The notes: generated from the sequence alone by a model not told the origin. Positions 25,838-38,107 are shown, numbered from the stretch's first letter. The stretch: 64,000 nt of DNA from Tricholoma matsutake (GCA_026075535.2 AP026549.1:3782001-3846000); one strand, 5' to 3'. Program-made: numbers and translations.

Positions 25838-27588
25838 TCAGTCCGGCAGCTCTGGATTAATGAATAAGTTTATGAATATCACAGATATTACGACGGTAGC
25901 AGCTGCAAGGAATGCGCCGCCAATCCAAGCACCCTTCATACTCACTATATCTTCGTGATTTAGGATAATCACATTGAATGATTTTGCTCCCAGTCCGAAA
26001 ACGCTACTGTTGCAAAAACATCGATCATAGAAGTTGCTGAACTGGAACATGCATGTAACGATGATCCACACCGCATTGAAAGATGCAACGATTTTCCCAA
26101 GACGACGTAGAACAATGGACGTCTGTCCTGCAACCGAAGCAGAGGCGCTTTTATCTGGTGCCGTTGCGGAGTAGTGGGACAGAAAGCTGGAGAGGACAAG
26201 GATCATCCAGCTGATCGTGGACAACACGCCGTATAAAACATATCCTCCCGATCGACACCCGAGTCCTGAAAAGCGCCAATGGGGTTAGCATATGAATATC
26301 GATGCCAATGATGTTCCTTACCCTTTGTTGGTGTAAACCAGGAAACGACAACAGCTGCACCCGTCGTACCCCATTGCAAAGAAAGTGCAAGTACAGATGC
26401 AATAAAGAACCTGGTCCATATGCCATGTGTCCAGCGATTTGCTCGAGTAGTCGCCGGTTCTCCGACTGGAACGCAATAAGCGTCCACCTGGGTGAGGTTG
26501 CCCATCCTGTTTCTGTGACTGGGCCCAGGAACTTTATCTGTTGACTCCCAGTCGAGTTGTGGAACAACGGAAATGTGTCTATGAGCATTATTAGAAGCCG
26601 CAATAAAGACGTCGCATACGTCTTCCACCGCCTGTACCCAAGGCAGGAAACGTGCATAATTGTAGATCGGAGAGGTACACAACTCGTCGCATCGAAGAAG
26701 GTCGTCACTGGGCGGTGTCAACGCAATGGCGTATTGCATGGACACCGAACTTGCCAGGACAGGTGCACCAAATGGTGTCGCCATGTATGCTATTTTATTG
26801 GCACGTTCGATTGCTTGACGTAGTCGCGCCGAGTCACATTTCGGGGAAATTTGAAGGCAACCTATAACAATAGGTAGGAACCACAGGCACAGCGATCCAA
26901 CTCCTTGACCATTCGAGTTGATCGACCCAGTCGGGTCACCGGTGAAGGAGTCGATCAGTGTGAAGACGTATGCGATGATGACCCAAGCAATCGAAGTCAC
27001 TGCAGATACTGACCATGTGTGAGTGAAATCCAGCCATGTTACTAGTTCGCTCCACCACTCGTCGTTCTCAGGAAGTACAACTAGCGATGACAAAAGGGAG
27101 CCTGATTTGGTAACCATTAGAGGTGATTGCTGAAGGCTGCTAAGAATCTGAACTGCATATTTGATGTTTGGATATCTGTATGCCGCAAAATGACGAGCGA
27201 TCCATCGTCCGTTGAGTACGGTTAATGCCAACGAGTAGGCCGCCAATGTCGGGGAGCCAACTGTGAGCAATACAGATACGAGGTTGTCGAGCTTATCGTT
27301 AGCGCCAAATGGCAACTGCGACACAAGAGCCAGCCACGGCAGCAGCCACGAGCTAAATTGCTGGGAGAAGATAGGCCAGGCGAAAGGCTCTGAGGTTGTT
27401 CCGCATGCAATCATGCAGAGATCGTAAGTAATGGCTGTGGCTTTTGAGATATCCGACACTGGGCGGCCACGGTTATCTGTCCCACCCACCGAACCCCAGG
27501 TTCCATTCTGAACCTCCTGTATGCATGATTTAAAGTTGACGGCGGACGCAACAGGGAGGAGGAACAGTATAATGCCGATGTGCACCAT
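25838..27588 (-). CDS. Polytopic membrane protein, basidiomycete hypothetical
   Basis: Two exons, 27588-26322 and 26265-25838, with a 56 bp intron (GTAAGG..CAG); total 1695 nt, 564 aa. A signal peptide (MVHIGIILFLLPVASA) is followed by an extracellular Cys-containing stretch (NFKSCIQEVQNGTWG). There are then about seven hydrophobic segments in two groups, one at residues 80-270 and one in the last 200 (VLYGVLSTISWMILVLSSF, IVASFNAVWIIVTCMFQF, AWIGGAFLAAATVVISVIF). Such proteins recur in mushroom genomes without known function. The gene converges with that of eIF2-beta. Confidence 0.75.
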
Positions 27589-28926
27589 TACTTCAGCGAA
27601 ACATCGACACGATTCTAAGAAATATGGAAAGACTACTCACGGTGAGTTAGTGAATGTACTGGGGAGTGAGCCTTGTGATATGGGCCCATTTGAACTGTGA
27701 GGACATGTACAGTTACTACTCGCGTCGAGGCGTTAGGAGATAAGTATTTGGAAATTGGAATCGAAAGGGTTAAATATTTTTGAATCCTGTGCAGATACGG
27801 GAAATGTAAGTGTTTTAGGGCGCCCTCTGGCGCCCTGCTGATGCCAAATGGAGAACGGGGTCATTACAATAAGAACGGGGTCATCACAATATTGTGAATA
27901 GGCACGTTGCAAAGACCGAAGCAAATAAATTAACACAGCTTTCGTGTAATTCCAATATGACCCGAGAAATATGGGGAAGCATTCACCCGATAGAGGGCTT
28001 GACAGCTCGCGACCGTCTCGACATCACGTCATGTGGTGTGACCTAGCATATTGAATCCATAGTCAGACAAAAATCCTATAAGGTACTTGGTGCATACTGC
28101 ATACTGCCAGGGTTCTGGAATAGGGCTATACGCCAGCGATAACCGAAGCTTTGGATGCAGCAGAAAGCTAAAGACGGCGTTGCCCGAAGTCAACGTGAGA
28201 GCCAGATACAAGCACTGCACTGGAAATCCCCTGTGCCCTGTGCTCCCCTGTGGCGTGGCTGTCTCAGTCAGTTGAGTCAGGGAAGAAACTATCTAATCTG
28301 CTTCAGAATTCTGCGAACAGGTGGGAACTTCAATCTGATGACAGGACATGCTGTGTTCCATCCAAAATCTGGGAATTACACAGCAGTCTGGAGCTTCGAG
28401 TCGTTGAGTGCCTGAGTGGGACACACATACATCATTGAAAAAGAACAGATTGAGAACAGATCCAACCACTTCGAGTGACTTGACATACATGTATTCACTC
28501 CGCAGCAGTTACCCATCTGCGGCCCTCGCGCCCGAAGCTGTCAGTGGCGTTTACTTCTGATGTTATTTAGCCAAACAATTTCCTAGTAGGGAAGTACAAA
28601 TGAGCAATTGGAGTATGCATATGCGTATGGGGCTGCCATGAATTTTGAACGAATCCGAATGACCCAAAGAAATGCATTACTGATTGTGATCATCGAAGAC
28701 GCATGATGTTCGAGCGGTCGCATTTCTTGAATCATCGGGATTTATGCTGCTGATGAAGCTGAAAGAGCTGAGAGAAGCTATTCTTGAGATTTCTAAATCG
28801 GCTTGGCCTAGTCCTTGGACGACATAAAGAGAAAAAATGTAGTTGGATGAGAAGAACACCCACGATATTCATAGCGAATGGTAGTGCGTTGTGTAAATCA
28901 AAACCTCGGGAAGGAGATTATTCTAC
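27589..28926. other. Intergenic region beside the DDE transposon
   Basis: 1.3 kb with no supported gene. 27839-27893 has a local repeat of GAACGGGGTCAT. Frames at 28029-28490 show no motif. The edge at 28926 meets the left inverted repeat of the transposon. Confidence 0.4.
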
Positions 28927-28968
28927 GTAAGATAGAGGTCGTTAGGAACCAACACCCTTATGTAAGCA
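28927..28968 (+). repeat. Left terminal inverted repeat of the DDE transposon
   Basis: Pairs with 31568-31609 (one mismatch, A/G after GGAACC). Directly inside it, at 28971-28986, are 2.7 units of TTAGGG. Confidence 0.9.
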
Positions 28969-28970
28969 GG

Positions 28971-28986
28971 TTAGGGTTAGGGTTAG
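28971..28986 (+). repeat. Short interstitial telomere-type repeat (TTAGGG)
   Basis: TTAGGGTTAGGGTTAG, the usual telomere unit of most fungi, immediately inside the left inverted repeat of the transposon. It is absent at the right end. A shorter match (GGGTTAGGGTTAA) occurs at about 50016. It is too short to be a relic of a true chromosome end. Confidence 0.7.
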
Positions 28987-29092
28987 TGGCCAAATATGGG
29001 TGGATCAAATTTCAACGAAATTCATATGTACCGATGAGCTCAGCAACCCAGCATTGTGTGAAGTATTATCTATGAGAACTACGATAGAATAA

Positions 29093-31315
29093 TTATATGG
29101 CCCTGCAAGAAGTAGAATTAGCCTTTTTCCCTGCAACTTCTGCCAAAATGCTGGCTGGGAGGACACGATGACCATGATATTTCTGATTTGCCCAGATTGC
29201 ATCAGCGCCTGTTAATCCTTTTGAGTACGCATCTATAAATCGTGCAGATCGGTTGGCATAACTGTAGTTTAAAATTAGCGTGTGCAGTGAATCAGGAAAA
29301 AATCACAAACCGTCGGATTTGTAAAAGAGGAATGTCATCGAGACATTCAAGGACGCGTTTCTGCATTTCATCAACATTTGATGGCCGCGTCCCAAAGCCT
29401 CGATAACGGAATTTGACAGCTCCCCAGTACTGTTCAATGAAATTCAGTTCACAGTGATATTTTGGATAAAAATCACAAATGTGCCCCCGCGAAGTCACGA
29501 GCTCTTCTAGCTGAGACCTCTGGTTAGTGAAATCAGGTTGATTAAATAAAAGTCGGCGACAACAGCAGTCAACTTTGCCAGTCTCGCATTTAAAACCTTC
29601 ACATTGAGCAAGAAGATTCTCAGATTGAGGCCATAGCCCGCGCTCTCGTAGAATTCCCTTAAAATAACCAGGATATTGTGGATGGTCATCATCAAAGTAA
29701 AAATCTTGTACTATTCCATCAGCAAGAGTGGTTGGCCGCATGCGAGGGCCACCCTTATGGTGTGTCCATCCATCATTTGGATTCTTGGGCATCTTGCGGG
29801 CAGAAAGCCCATCGGGTGCTCGCTTTTGGTGGCTCGGAGCATTATCAAACAAAAACAGACCGGTTGCAAATCCACGAGTTCTCTCCTCAAAGATGTCGAT
29901 CGCCTTGTCAACCTGGGCAAGGAGATCGTCTGCATCAAAATAACCATCACGATTTTTTCCAGCCTTGAATACAACACGAGCATCCCTGTCAACTTGAATT
30001 TGAGAAAAGACAATCTGATCAAATGATAAGATAACGCACTCTGTTCCATCCGCACTCGTCAAACGCCCCCATTCTGAAGTTAAGAAGTCTGATATCATGA
30101 TCAATGTTCCTTCCCCTTTCCTCTCCGGGGCTGCCTTCTGACTTTCGTGAATCCATCTTGTCTTCCTCTCATTGTTTGCATAGAAGGTTGATTCATCATG
30201 GGTCACAGGAATAAGTCGGAAACGGCCATTGATATCAGGTGAATGGAATCCAAGTGGTTTGGTTTCGACTCCATTATTATCCCAGGTATACATCCGAGGT
30301 GCATAACGAGTGAGCAATCGCGTCACAAATTGTTGACGATAGGCCACGACATCCTCCCTCTCGTGACCATCAATATACATCCCATTCTTCTTGCGGGAAT
30401 AACGCCATCGAAACTTTTTCAGCCACTCTCGTCCAGTTCGTTCGGAGATTTTTTGCTTCTTGATGCCAGCCGCTTCCAACCGTTCCTGTATTTCTGGGCT
30501 GGCAACAATTTCGACGACGTCCAACACCTTGATGAAATTATTCTTGGCACGCTCTGCCAGCTTCAATTGTATCTCCATGGAAATGTCCTCATCCTCGAGA
30601 ATACTGGAATGGGTGCCTTTATACCGGTGCAGGGGAAGTTTTCCGTGATTGATAAACCTGTGTATCCACTGCCGAATCATTCATGCATGATAAGCGCCAT
30701 GTCCTTGCGACTTCGACACAACCAATGAAGCTTGTCTCCAAGAATATGACACCTCCGGATCAAGATAGAGGTTCAAAGTTCCAACCATGGCAGTGACTCG
30801 GGCCCGCAGGACAACATCCACCTTCTTGTTTTTGCTTTTCACTGTTAGCTTTGCAACTGCTTTGTCCTATCTGAGTTCCTGTCATATACTTTTGGTCTCT
30901 TCCTGCCCCTTTCCTTTTCCCTCTCTGCAGCGACAGCAATGTTATGTGCCCTTTGCAGGGTTGATGTAAAATGTTCCAATGCGGTAATTTCCTGAATCTC
31001 GTCACTTTGTTCATCACCATCATCCTCGTCATCAATTATTGCAGCCCCTCTAAGAGCACCAATGATGTCGAGAAGCTCCGGATCGCTGGTGATGTCATTG
31101 CGTTGGCACGAGGATGCTTCGGGACCGATTGGATGCGCGTGCAGTGGCAAGTGTATGGAATCATGATCTTCCACCTCTTCCACAGTTGTATTAGTGACCA
31201 ATTTCTGCCCTTTATGGAGGTTTTCAGCTCGAGCACGATTTACATGGGTTTTTCTTGGCATTTTCTTCCAAATATTGCTCTTCCTCCTCACTTTCTTTTG
31301 CTGGCTATACATCAT
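29093..31315 (-). pseudogene. DDE superfamily transposase, one frameshift and one TGA
   Basis: Main frame 30680-29311, then a 49 bp intron (29310-29262) and a last exon 29261-29093 that continues RRYANRSARFIDAYSKGL and ends in a Lys/Arg tail. Candidate catalytic residues, numbered from 30680, are D162 (THDESTFYAN), D279 (FLFDNAPSHQK) and E416 (YPKYHCELNFIEQYWG). These are the DDE triad with a long second spacing of 136, unlike the 34-37 of Tc1/mariner. The N-terminal part (31315-30848: MPRKTHVNRARAENL, then an acidic stretch) is in another frame, so one frameshift lies near 30848. A TGA at 30681-30683 falls between GAYHA and MIRQW, where Arg is expected. The subfamily is not assigned. Confidence 0.8.
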
Positions 31316-31567
31316 GTGATTGGCTTAGTCAGCGGCCAAATCCATGATCGTACAATTGTTCAGTTTTGCCAAAATGCTCAGTTCAATGTAAAAACACATT
31401 TGAGAACTTGAAAAAAAATGAAAATGAAAACTGTTACTACATTAGATATACTAAGAAAATTAATGTTCTGACTGCTAGGACTTCTTCCTTAACATACAAT
31501 GCACCATTCCCAGGGTTTAGAATATTTTTATGTGGTGGTGGTCATCAGCAGTAGTGGTCGTTGTTCT

Positions 31568-31609
31568 TGCTTACATAAGGGTGTCGGTTCCTAACGACCT
31601 CTATCTTAC
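31568..31609 (-). repeat. Right terminal inverted repeat of the DDE transposon
   Basis: Inverted copy of 28927-28968, 41 of 42 bases identical. Confidence 0.9.
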
Positions 31610-32055
31610 CTCGATTGCCTGGCCGGCGCCCAAATGTGAAACCCTGACACCAGTCTGGTTGGCAGATATACATGCGAACCAGTTTGAAATACATGCACAG
31701 CAGAATGATACTGTTCAAAGCGAAGGAAGGAAATAGGTTGATGATGTAAAGTGCCACTGAAACCGGTTTCCGATTTAGTGTGCAGTCATCTGCAGTCATT
31801 GCCTACCCAGTCTGGGATTGATCTGGCCTTCTTTGGTTCGGCAACCCGAGGTAGGTTGTATTGGTCAGCCTGCAATCGAGTTTTTCAATAGGATACTTGA
31901 TCAGATGCTATTAAACCTGGGGAACCTGTGTGAGGATCGTCGACGTGTACATCGATGGACAGACAGTTGTAAGTACTTCAGACAAAAGGAGGAGAGGACT
32001 GCAGATTTTCATCCATAAACAGTTGCAAGCCTTAGTTTGATTGCAGAAGGTGGTG
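31610..32055. other. Unassigned sequence between the transposon and Gypsy-1
   Basis: A minus-strand frame (31799-31615) reads SVALYIINLFPSFALNSIILL, a hydrophobic stretch that could be an exon of a membrane protein cut by the transposon insertion. No family recognised. Confidence 0.35.
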
Positions 32056-32060
32056 AGGTC

Positions 32061-32486
32061 TATAAGGGCAACCTAAGCCTCTAGCAAAGGGAAATCCGAA
32101 GTTAAAATTATACTACATAATACAGGCATTGGGGGCGCACCTAGCAAAGGGAAATCCGAAGAGAAAACTCTAAGGATCCCCTTGCTGATGCCCAGTATAT
32201 GTGAAGACGACAAAAATCAAATATAACCTAAAAATAGAAAAAGGCGGAGATAGGTGGATCAAGGCCGCCGAATGACATCATACCAAGGGGTATGTGTCGG
32301 AAGGGGTACTCCGCCTCTACATATAAAAGTGTCAACATATACAAACATGATAGCAAGGGAAAATTAGTAATAAAATCCGGAAAAATCATAGAAAATGAAG
32401 AATAGAAGGAAATGAGGTGGGGAAAAATATGGGACGAACATAAAAAATAGGAAAAACACACAGGGCACCCCCTTAGTCCCCTTACA
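32061..32486 (-). repeat. 3' LTR of Gypsy-1
   Basis: 426 bp, TGTAAGG..CCTTATA on the minus strand, preceded inward by a purine tract. Same length as the three other family LTRs. Confidence 0.97.
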
Positions 32487-32500
32487 TCACCCCCTCTCTA
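32487..32500 (-). other. Polypurine tract of Gypsy-1
   Basis: The minus strand reads TTAGAGAGGGGGTGA immediately before the 3' LTR. It is the expected primer for plus-strand DNA synthesis. Confidence 0.75.
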
Positions 32501-35500
32501 AGATGCATCGCCCCGATGCATTCGAAATTGTATACGACCAAAGTCCGTGACTTGAATGCGACGCGGTGCAGCAGTGTGCCGTCGGTGGAATTCCTTGATT
32601 AACCGAGGGGCATTTACGTCAGACTCTTCGACCCATGAGTTCTCCTCATACCCATAACCCTTCCAATGTACCAAATACTGGAGTTTTCCTTGACGCAAAC
32701 GGCTGTCCAAGATTGACTCGACTTCATATTGGGGTTCTCCCTCGATCACTGTAGGTGGTGGTGGTGGGTGTGAATGGCGTCCCGGGAACGGATCTGGGGG
32801 AGCTGGAAGCAATTTGACGACATGGAAGATGGGATGGAGTCTGGACATGGAGGCTGGGAGGCGTAGACGATAGGCATGTGTTCCAACGCACTTGACAATG
32901 GGGAAAGGTCCCAAGAAGCGATGAGCGAGTTTCTTGGATGGACGTGTAGTGGAGATGTCACTGGAGTCAAGATAAACTTGATCACCAACCTTGTACTGAG
33001 GGGTTGGGGAGTGGCGCTGGTTGTAAAATCACGCCATGTCGTCCTTCGCCTTTGCTAAGGCTGCCCTTGCCTCCTCCAAGCTATCCCTCATGCGTTCTGT
33101 GAACTCATTCACTGTCTCGATGTGTGAGGGAGTTTGGCGAGGTTCAAATCCCATGCGTGGATGTCGTCCAGTGTCTAAGAGGAAAGGGGTCTGTTGAGTG
33201 GAAGCATGGACATGGTTGTTGTACCCAAACTCGGCCAAAGGAAGGAGATCATCCCAATCGTCCTGGCGTTCATTGACAAAGAGGCAGATGTACTGCTCCA
33301 GTTCCTGGTTGACTCGCTCCGTCTGGCCATCAGTTTGTGGGTGATAAGCAGTTGAAGCGAGGAGTTTGATCCCCAGGAGTCGGTACAGCTCATGAGTGAA
33401 CTCTGCCATGAACTGAGGGCCACGATCCGAGAGGAAGGCACCAGGAAGTCCATGTAACTTCCACACGTGGTGGAGGTAGAGTCGAGCGGCACCTAGGGCA
33501 CTGACAGTGGTGTGAGTGGGAATGAAGTGAGCGTGTTTTTCCACTGAGTCAACTGTGCACATCACCGCATCAAACCCGTTTGACTCTGGCAATTCCACCA
33601 CAAAGTCGACGCTGACGACATCCCAACGACTCTCTGGAACAGGAAGAGGGTGTAGCTCACCAATAGGCTTGCGATGAGGGACCTTGGTGCGTAAGCAAAG
33701 GTCACAAGTGCGACAATACTGACCAATGAGCCATGATATTTGTGGCCACCAATAGTTCTGTGAGGTGAGCTCCAAGGTCTTCCAGCGTCCGGGGTGGCCA
33801 GCAATCTGTGAGTCATGGTGTTGGGATATGATGCGCCGGCGAAGGTCTGGGTCATTGGGAACATAGATGCGATCCCTGAAATACAACAAGTCCTCCTTTT
33901 CAGCCCACTCTGCCGCACGTAAGGAAAGGGTCGATCCCTTCCTCAGTTCTTTAACAGCTCGGGCGACAACATCCTCATGTAAACCGCTACGGTTTGCACA
34001 ACGAATGTCACATAGAATGTCCTGCTCCTCACCCTGGGGTACGATGCCTTCCAGTGCCCGAATGGTGAACAGGTCTGGCTGCAACAGCACAATGTTTTGG
34101 TTGTCACCGCTGCCATCCCCATGGTCTGCACGTTGGGATAGGGCATCGGTCTTCCCCATGCTGTGACCCGGACGGTGGTGCAAGGAGAAGTCGAATCTAG
34201 ATAGATACAGGGACCAATGAGCTTGATGACGGTTCAATTTCTTGGCCGTCATGAAGTACTCGAGGTTCTTGTGATCCGTCCAAATTTCCACCTTGTGTTG
34301 GGCACCCTCAAGGAAGTGTCGCCACTCCTCAAGCGCACGCATTATCGCCAACATCTCCTTGTCATGGATCTCGTAGTTTCTCTCTACAGCACTAAGGCTT
34401 TTGGAGTAGAACGCAACAGGATGCCACTTCTGGTCCTCCAGAGACTGCTGAGACAACACAGCGCCTGTCGCAAAGTCAGAACTGTCGGCTTCTACACGAA
34501 AAGGACGCGAATCGTCAGCAAAGGTAAGGATCAGAGCGGAAGTGACCATCTCCTTAAGCTTTTCAAACGCCTCCTGTTGTGCATTATCCCACCTCCATGC
34601 CTCCTTTCCTGTCAAGTCGAACAGCGGTCGTGCATGATGTGAGAAATCCTTGATAAAACGCCGATAAAAATTGATGAAGCCCAGGAAAGACTGCACCTCC
34701 TTCTTGTTTGTGGGCATAGGCCAAGCTGTGACCCCATTTACCTTGATAGGATCCATCTCCACTTGACCCTCCGAGATAATCAGGCCAAGGTACTCGATCT
34801 TGGTCCTTTCGAACTCGCATTTGTCCTGACAAAGGTAGAGTTTGTACCGTCGAAGTCGCTCTAGGACGAGGCGCGTGATGCGACGGTGCTCTTCAACCTT
34901 GCGAGTGAAGATGAGGATGTCGTCGAGATAGATGCAGACAACACCTTCGAGGATGAGGTCATGGAAGATGTCGTTCATCATGGTCTGAAAGGTGGCAGGG
35001 CTATTAGTAAGGCCAAAGAACATGACAAGCGGTTCAAAAAGACCACGGTTGGTACGAAAGGCTGCCTTCCACTCATCTCCCTCCTTTATCCTCACATTAT
35101 TATAGCCCCAATGGACATCGAGCTTGGTGAAGTATCGGGCTCCACGGAGCTGGTTTACGAGTTCGGAGATGAGGGGTAGTGGGTAGCGATTTTTGACCGT
35201 GATGTTGTTGAGTCTTCTGTAGTCTTGAACCGGTCGAAGTGAGCCATCCTTCTTCTTGACAAAGAAAAAGGGAGAGGCCATGGGTGACTTCGATGGTCGA
35301 ATACATCCAGAGGCCAGGTGCTCGTCGATGAACTGGTCAAGCTGCCGTTGTTCCTCCGGAGAGAGAGGATAGACCTTGCAGGATGAAGGGGTTGCGCCGG
35401 GGGTGAGTTCGATCGCGTGATCCCATGGCTTACGCGCAGGAAGAGAGTCGAATGACTCCTTGGAGAACACGTCTTCAAACTCATGGAGATGAGGGAGTAA

Positions 35501-36400
35501 GGAGTTAGTAGAGGATTTAGCAGCGTTGTTTTTGTGGAAGGCCTCGGCGAGGTGTTGGGATATGTTCGATGTGGCACACACCTCATGCGATGAGCGAATC
35601 GCAGTGTAGAAGATCCGATCACCCTCCTCCACTTCCTCTGGGTCCTCATCATCATTGTCCGAGTCCGGCATTAGATCAGGAACCCCTTCCAATTCCACTT
35701 CAGGTATAGGCAGGGGTCCAGCACGACACTTCTGAGTTCGTCGTATTGCCGCCTTCTGTCCACGACGTTCTTGCCTGGCTTCTGTGAAACACGTCTGACA
35801 GCGGGATGGACATCGGCTCATGGTAACCTCCCCGGTGCGCCAGTCGACCTCTGGGTTATGGTCTCGAAGCCATGGATATCCCAAAATCGCCTTTTGCTTT
35901 CCTAATTGAGTGACAGCAAAAAGGGCACGCTCACTATGATCTTTGTAACGGAGAACCAGGTCTGCAACCTCTCGGATGGCACCAGCTTCATTTGGGGATC
36001 CATCCACGTTATATACAGGTATCGGACGTGAGAGTGAGCGAGTATTTAGACGATGTTGTTGTACCAGATGGGAATCGATGAAGAGACCAGTCGCACCAGA
36101 GTCCAGGAGCGCAGAGACACCGAGTATCTGTCCAGTGTCGGTCGTCTGCAGTTCGATGGCTAGGTTTAAGGAATGTGCAGAGGGAGTGGATGCCACAATA
36201 TACTTGCGTGGTAGTTTACGCTCCCATGATTTAATTTTGGGACGTGGAGTAGAAGGAGAGATGGGGAGAGCAGGTACGTCTTTAGCCAACTTCGAAGGGT
36301 CAGAGAGGGGAGCAGTCACAGAAATGGATTCATTCTCCAGGGATTCAACTGACAAGACTTCAAAGTGGTTATGGACAGGCAGTGAGGGCGTACGATTCAC
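32498..36400 (-). pseudogene. pol: Gypsy-1 pol: protease, RT, RNase H, integrase, chromodomain; one in-frame TGA
   Basis: Reading from 36400: aspartic protease LLDSGATGLFID (catalytic D about residue 100), RT from about 360 with FFFVKKKDGSLRPVQDYR, FTKLDVHWGYNN and YLDD at 491-494. RNase H follows (VEADSSDFATGAVL, NYEIHDKEMLAI, WTDHKNLEYF). The integrase has an HHCC finger (HDSQIAGHPG..CRTCDLC) and a DDE core (SVDFVVELP, SDRGPQF, TERVNQELEQ). A TGA at 33031-33029 stops the frame. The same frame then stays open through a GPFPIVK module to a chromodomain (YLVHWKGYGYEENSWVEESD) and ends at 32498. The TGA stands where relatives have Arg, so one CGA to TGA change inactivated it. Without it the protein would be about 1300 aa. 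Confidence 0.95.
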
Positions 36401-37515
36401 TTGCTGCGAATAGGAAAATCCTGCTCCTCTACAACTTCCAGCTTAACCTCCTCTGCAACTTGATCCTTCGCTTCCTCAACATCTACAAGTGCCAACAGAT
36501 CTTGCAGGAGTTCATCTCGTCCCTCGGGGGTGAGCATGTGGATATCCTGACGATGGGGACACGCTCCAGCCCTGTGTCCAGGTTCCCCACAACGGTAGCA
36601 GAGATCCAACTTATGTGCACGGCTGCGGGCTGCATCAACATCCATTGGTACTGGGATATTGACGGCTGGTGTGGGAGTTTGACGAGCAGGAATGGGGTTA
36701 GGGCGGGGGAGGCTTTGATTGAAGGTGTAGGGTGTATGAGTGGTAGTTGGAGCATGGAATGCAGCATTAAACGCCGCATTTGTGAGTCGGTTCTCGTCAC
36801 AGAGTGAAGCAGCTTCATACCAAGCAAGGATATCATCGTCCGCTGGGCGCCCTTCCAACATCTGTGCAATCTGGTCCTGAATTTCTCGGTTGAGCCCCCG
36901 TCGGAACTTCACCACCACTGGTAACCCACTCCCATACCCTGCCATGTCCACCAAATCCTTGAACTCATCGATATAGTCGTCCATGGATTGACGTCCCTGG
37001 TGGTAAGTGGATGACTCAAGTCGTGTCACTGCTCGGTGGCGTTCATTGAGGGGGCAGAAGTGGCATACGAACTCAGCTCGAAAGTCACCCCAAGTGGAGA
37101 AAGGTAGAGAACCGAGTTCTTTAGTTTGACGTAGGATACGGTCCACATAGAGATAGGCGCGTTCAGATTTCATGTATGTGAAGGCCCAATAAATTTTTGC
37201 AGCCTCATCGACGAATTGATGCGACTGGAGACTAATGTATAACTCACAGGAATTAAGGAATGCACGTCCCTGTGCACGTGCACCATTAAATTCGGCGGGG
37301 GGGGACGGTTTGATCTGGGCACGTTCCTTAGTGGACGCGTTTGGCAAAACATCGTTGTTGGGTGCGCTTGGAGTCGTGAAGGGGGAACTATTAGTCATAG
37401 GGTTAGCCTGGAGGGTCCTAACGAAGTTTTCAATCGTAGATTTAAGCGAGTCGATTTGCGCGCGCATTCCGGAAACATCGCTTTCAAGCGCGTCGAAGCG
37501 TTCTGATGCGTCCAT
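36397..37515 (-). CDS. gag: Gypsy-1 gag with CCHC zinc knuckle (372 aa)
   Basis: ATG at 37515-37513. The protein opens with a coiled coil (residues 1-35), then a capsid-like helical domain with AKIYWAFTYMKSERAYLYVD and YIDEFKDLVDMAGY. A CCHC zinc knuckle CYRCGEPGHRAGAC lies at about 306-319. It ends with TGA at 36399-36397, which overlaps the first pol codon by 2 nt. Pol is in the -1 frame and has no ATG there (GTG), so it needs frameshifting or another recoding event. Confidence 0.95.
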   Translation of the reverse strand: MDASERFDALESDVSGMRAQIDSLKSTIENFVRTLQANPMTNSSPFTTPSAPNNDVLPNASTKERAQIKPSPPAEFNGARAQGRAFLNSCELYISLQSHQFVDEAAKIYWAFTYMKSERAYLYVDRILRQTKELGSLPFSTWGDFRAEFVCHFCPLNERHRAVTRLESSTYHQGRQSMDDYIDEFKDLVDMAGYGSGLPVVVKFRRGLNREIQDQIAQMLEGRPADDDILAWYEAASLCDENRLTNAAFNAAFHAPTTTHTPYTFNQSLPRPNPIPARQTPTPAVNIPVPMDVDAARSRAHKLDLCYRCGEPGHRAGACPHRQDIHMLTPEGRDELLQDLLALVDVEEAKDQVAEEVKLEVVEEQDFPIRSK

Positions 37516-37669
37516 GTCGCTAGGGAGCGCGTTTGGCGAAAATGGCGGCGCAATAAAGGCGAGAGTATCTGGAACGGTGTGTAGGGACTCTGTGGAGCTT
37601 TGGGAAGCGTCGTCCAGTCCGTACCTGCCTATTTTGGGCAGCGCGTTCGCGATTTTCGGGCCTTAGGGG

Positions 37670-37679
37670 AGAGTTTTCT
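37670..37679 (-). promoter_or_regulatory. Self-priming site of Gypsy-1
   Basis: The minus strand reads AGAAAACTCT, 2 nt after the 5' LTR. It is the exact reverse complement of AGAGTTTTCT in the LTR (37793-37784), which lies about 29 bp downstream of a TATA-like TATACTGGG. No match to a tRNA 3' end (TGG) is present. This is the arrangement of Tf1/sushi elements, where the RNA 5' end folds back as primer. Confidence 0.75.
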
Positions 37680-37681
37680 AC

Positions 37682-38107
37682 TATAAGGGCAACCTAAGCC
37701 TCTAGCAAAGGGAAATCCGAAGTTAAAATTATACTACATAATACAGGCATTGGGGGCGCACCTAGCAAAGGGAAATCCGAAGAGAAAACTCTAAGGATCC
37801 CCTTGCTGATGCCCAGTATATGTGAAGACGACAAAAATCAAATATAACCTAAAAATAGAAAAAGGCGGAGATAGGCGGATCAAGGCCACCGAATGACATC
37901 ATACCAAGGGGTATGTGTCGGAAGGGGTACTCCGCCTCTAAATATAAAAGTGTCAACATATACAAACATGATAGCAAGGGAAAATTAGTAATAAAATCCG
38001 GAAAAATCATAGAAAATGAAGAATAGAAGGAAATGAGGTGGGGAAAAATATGGGACGAACATAAAAAATAGGAAAAACACACAGGGCACCCCCTTAGTCC
38101 CCTTACA
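37682..38107 (-). repeat. 5' LTR of Gypsy-1
   Basis: 426 bp. It contains the promoter: TATA-like sequence at about 37815-37822 and the predicted RNA start at about 37793-37797, both on the minus strand. Confidence 0.97.

Larger units (their letters stand above)
28927..31609 (-). mobile_element. DDE DNA transposon with 42 bp terminal inverted repeats (2.68 kb)
   Basis: The two ends, 28927-28968 and 31568-31609, are inverted copies matching at 41 of 42 bases and beginning GTAAGATAGAGGTCG. Between them lies a single transposase gene on the minus strand. No convincing target duplication is visible beside the ends (TTCTAC on the left, CTCGAT on the right). The element is therefore old, or the host flank has rearranged. 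Confidence 0.85.
32061..38107 (-). mobile_element. Gypsy-1: nearly intact Ty3/gypsy retrotransposon, chromodomain type (6.05 kb)
   Basis: Two 426 bp LTRs enclose gag and pol. The 5 bp target duplication AGGTC is perfect (32056-32060 and 38108-38112). I count three differences between the two LTRs, two of them C/T or G/A at CpG, so the insertion is recent. Order on the minus strand is 5' LTR, self-priming block, gag, pol (protease, RT, RNase H, integrase, chromodomain), polypurine tract, 3' LTR. The only visible lesion is one TGA in pol. Confidence 0.97.
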
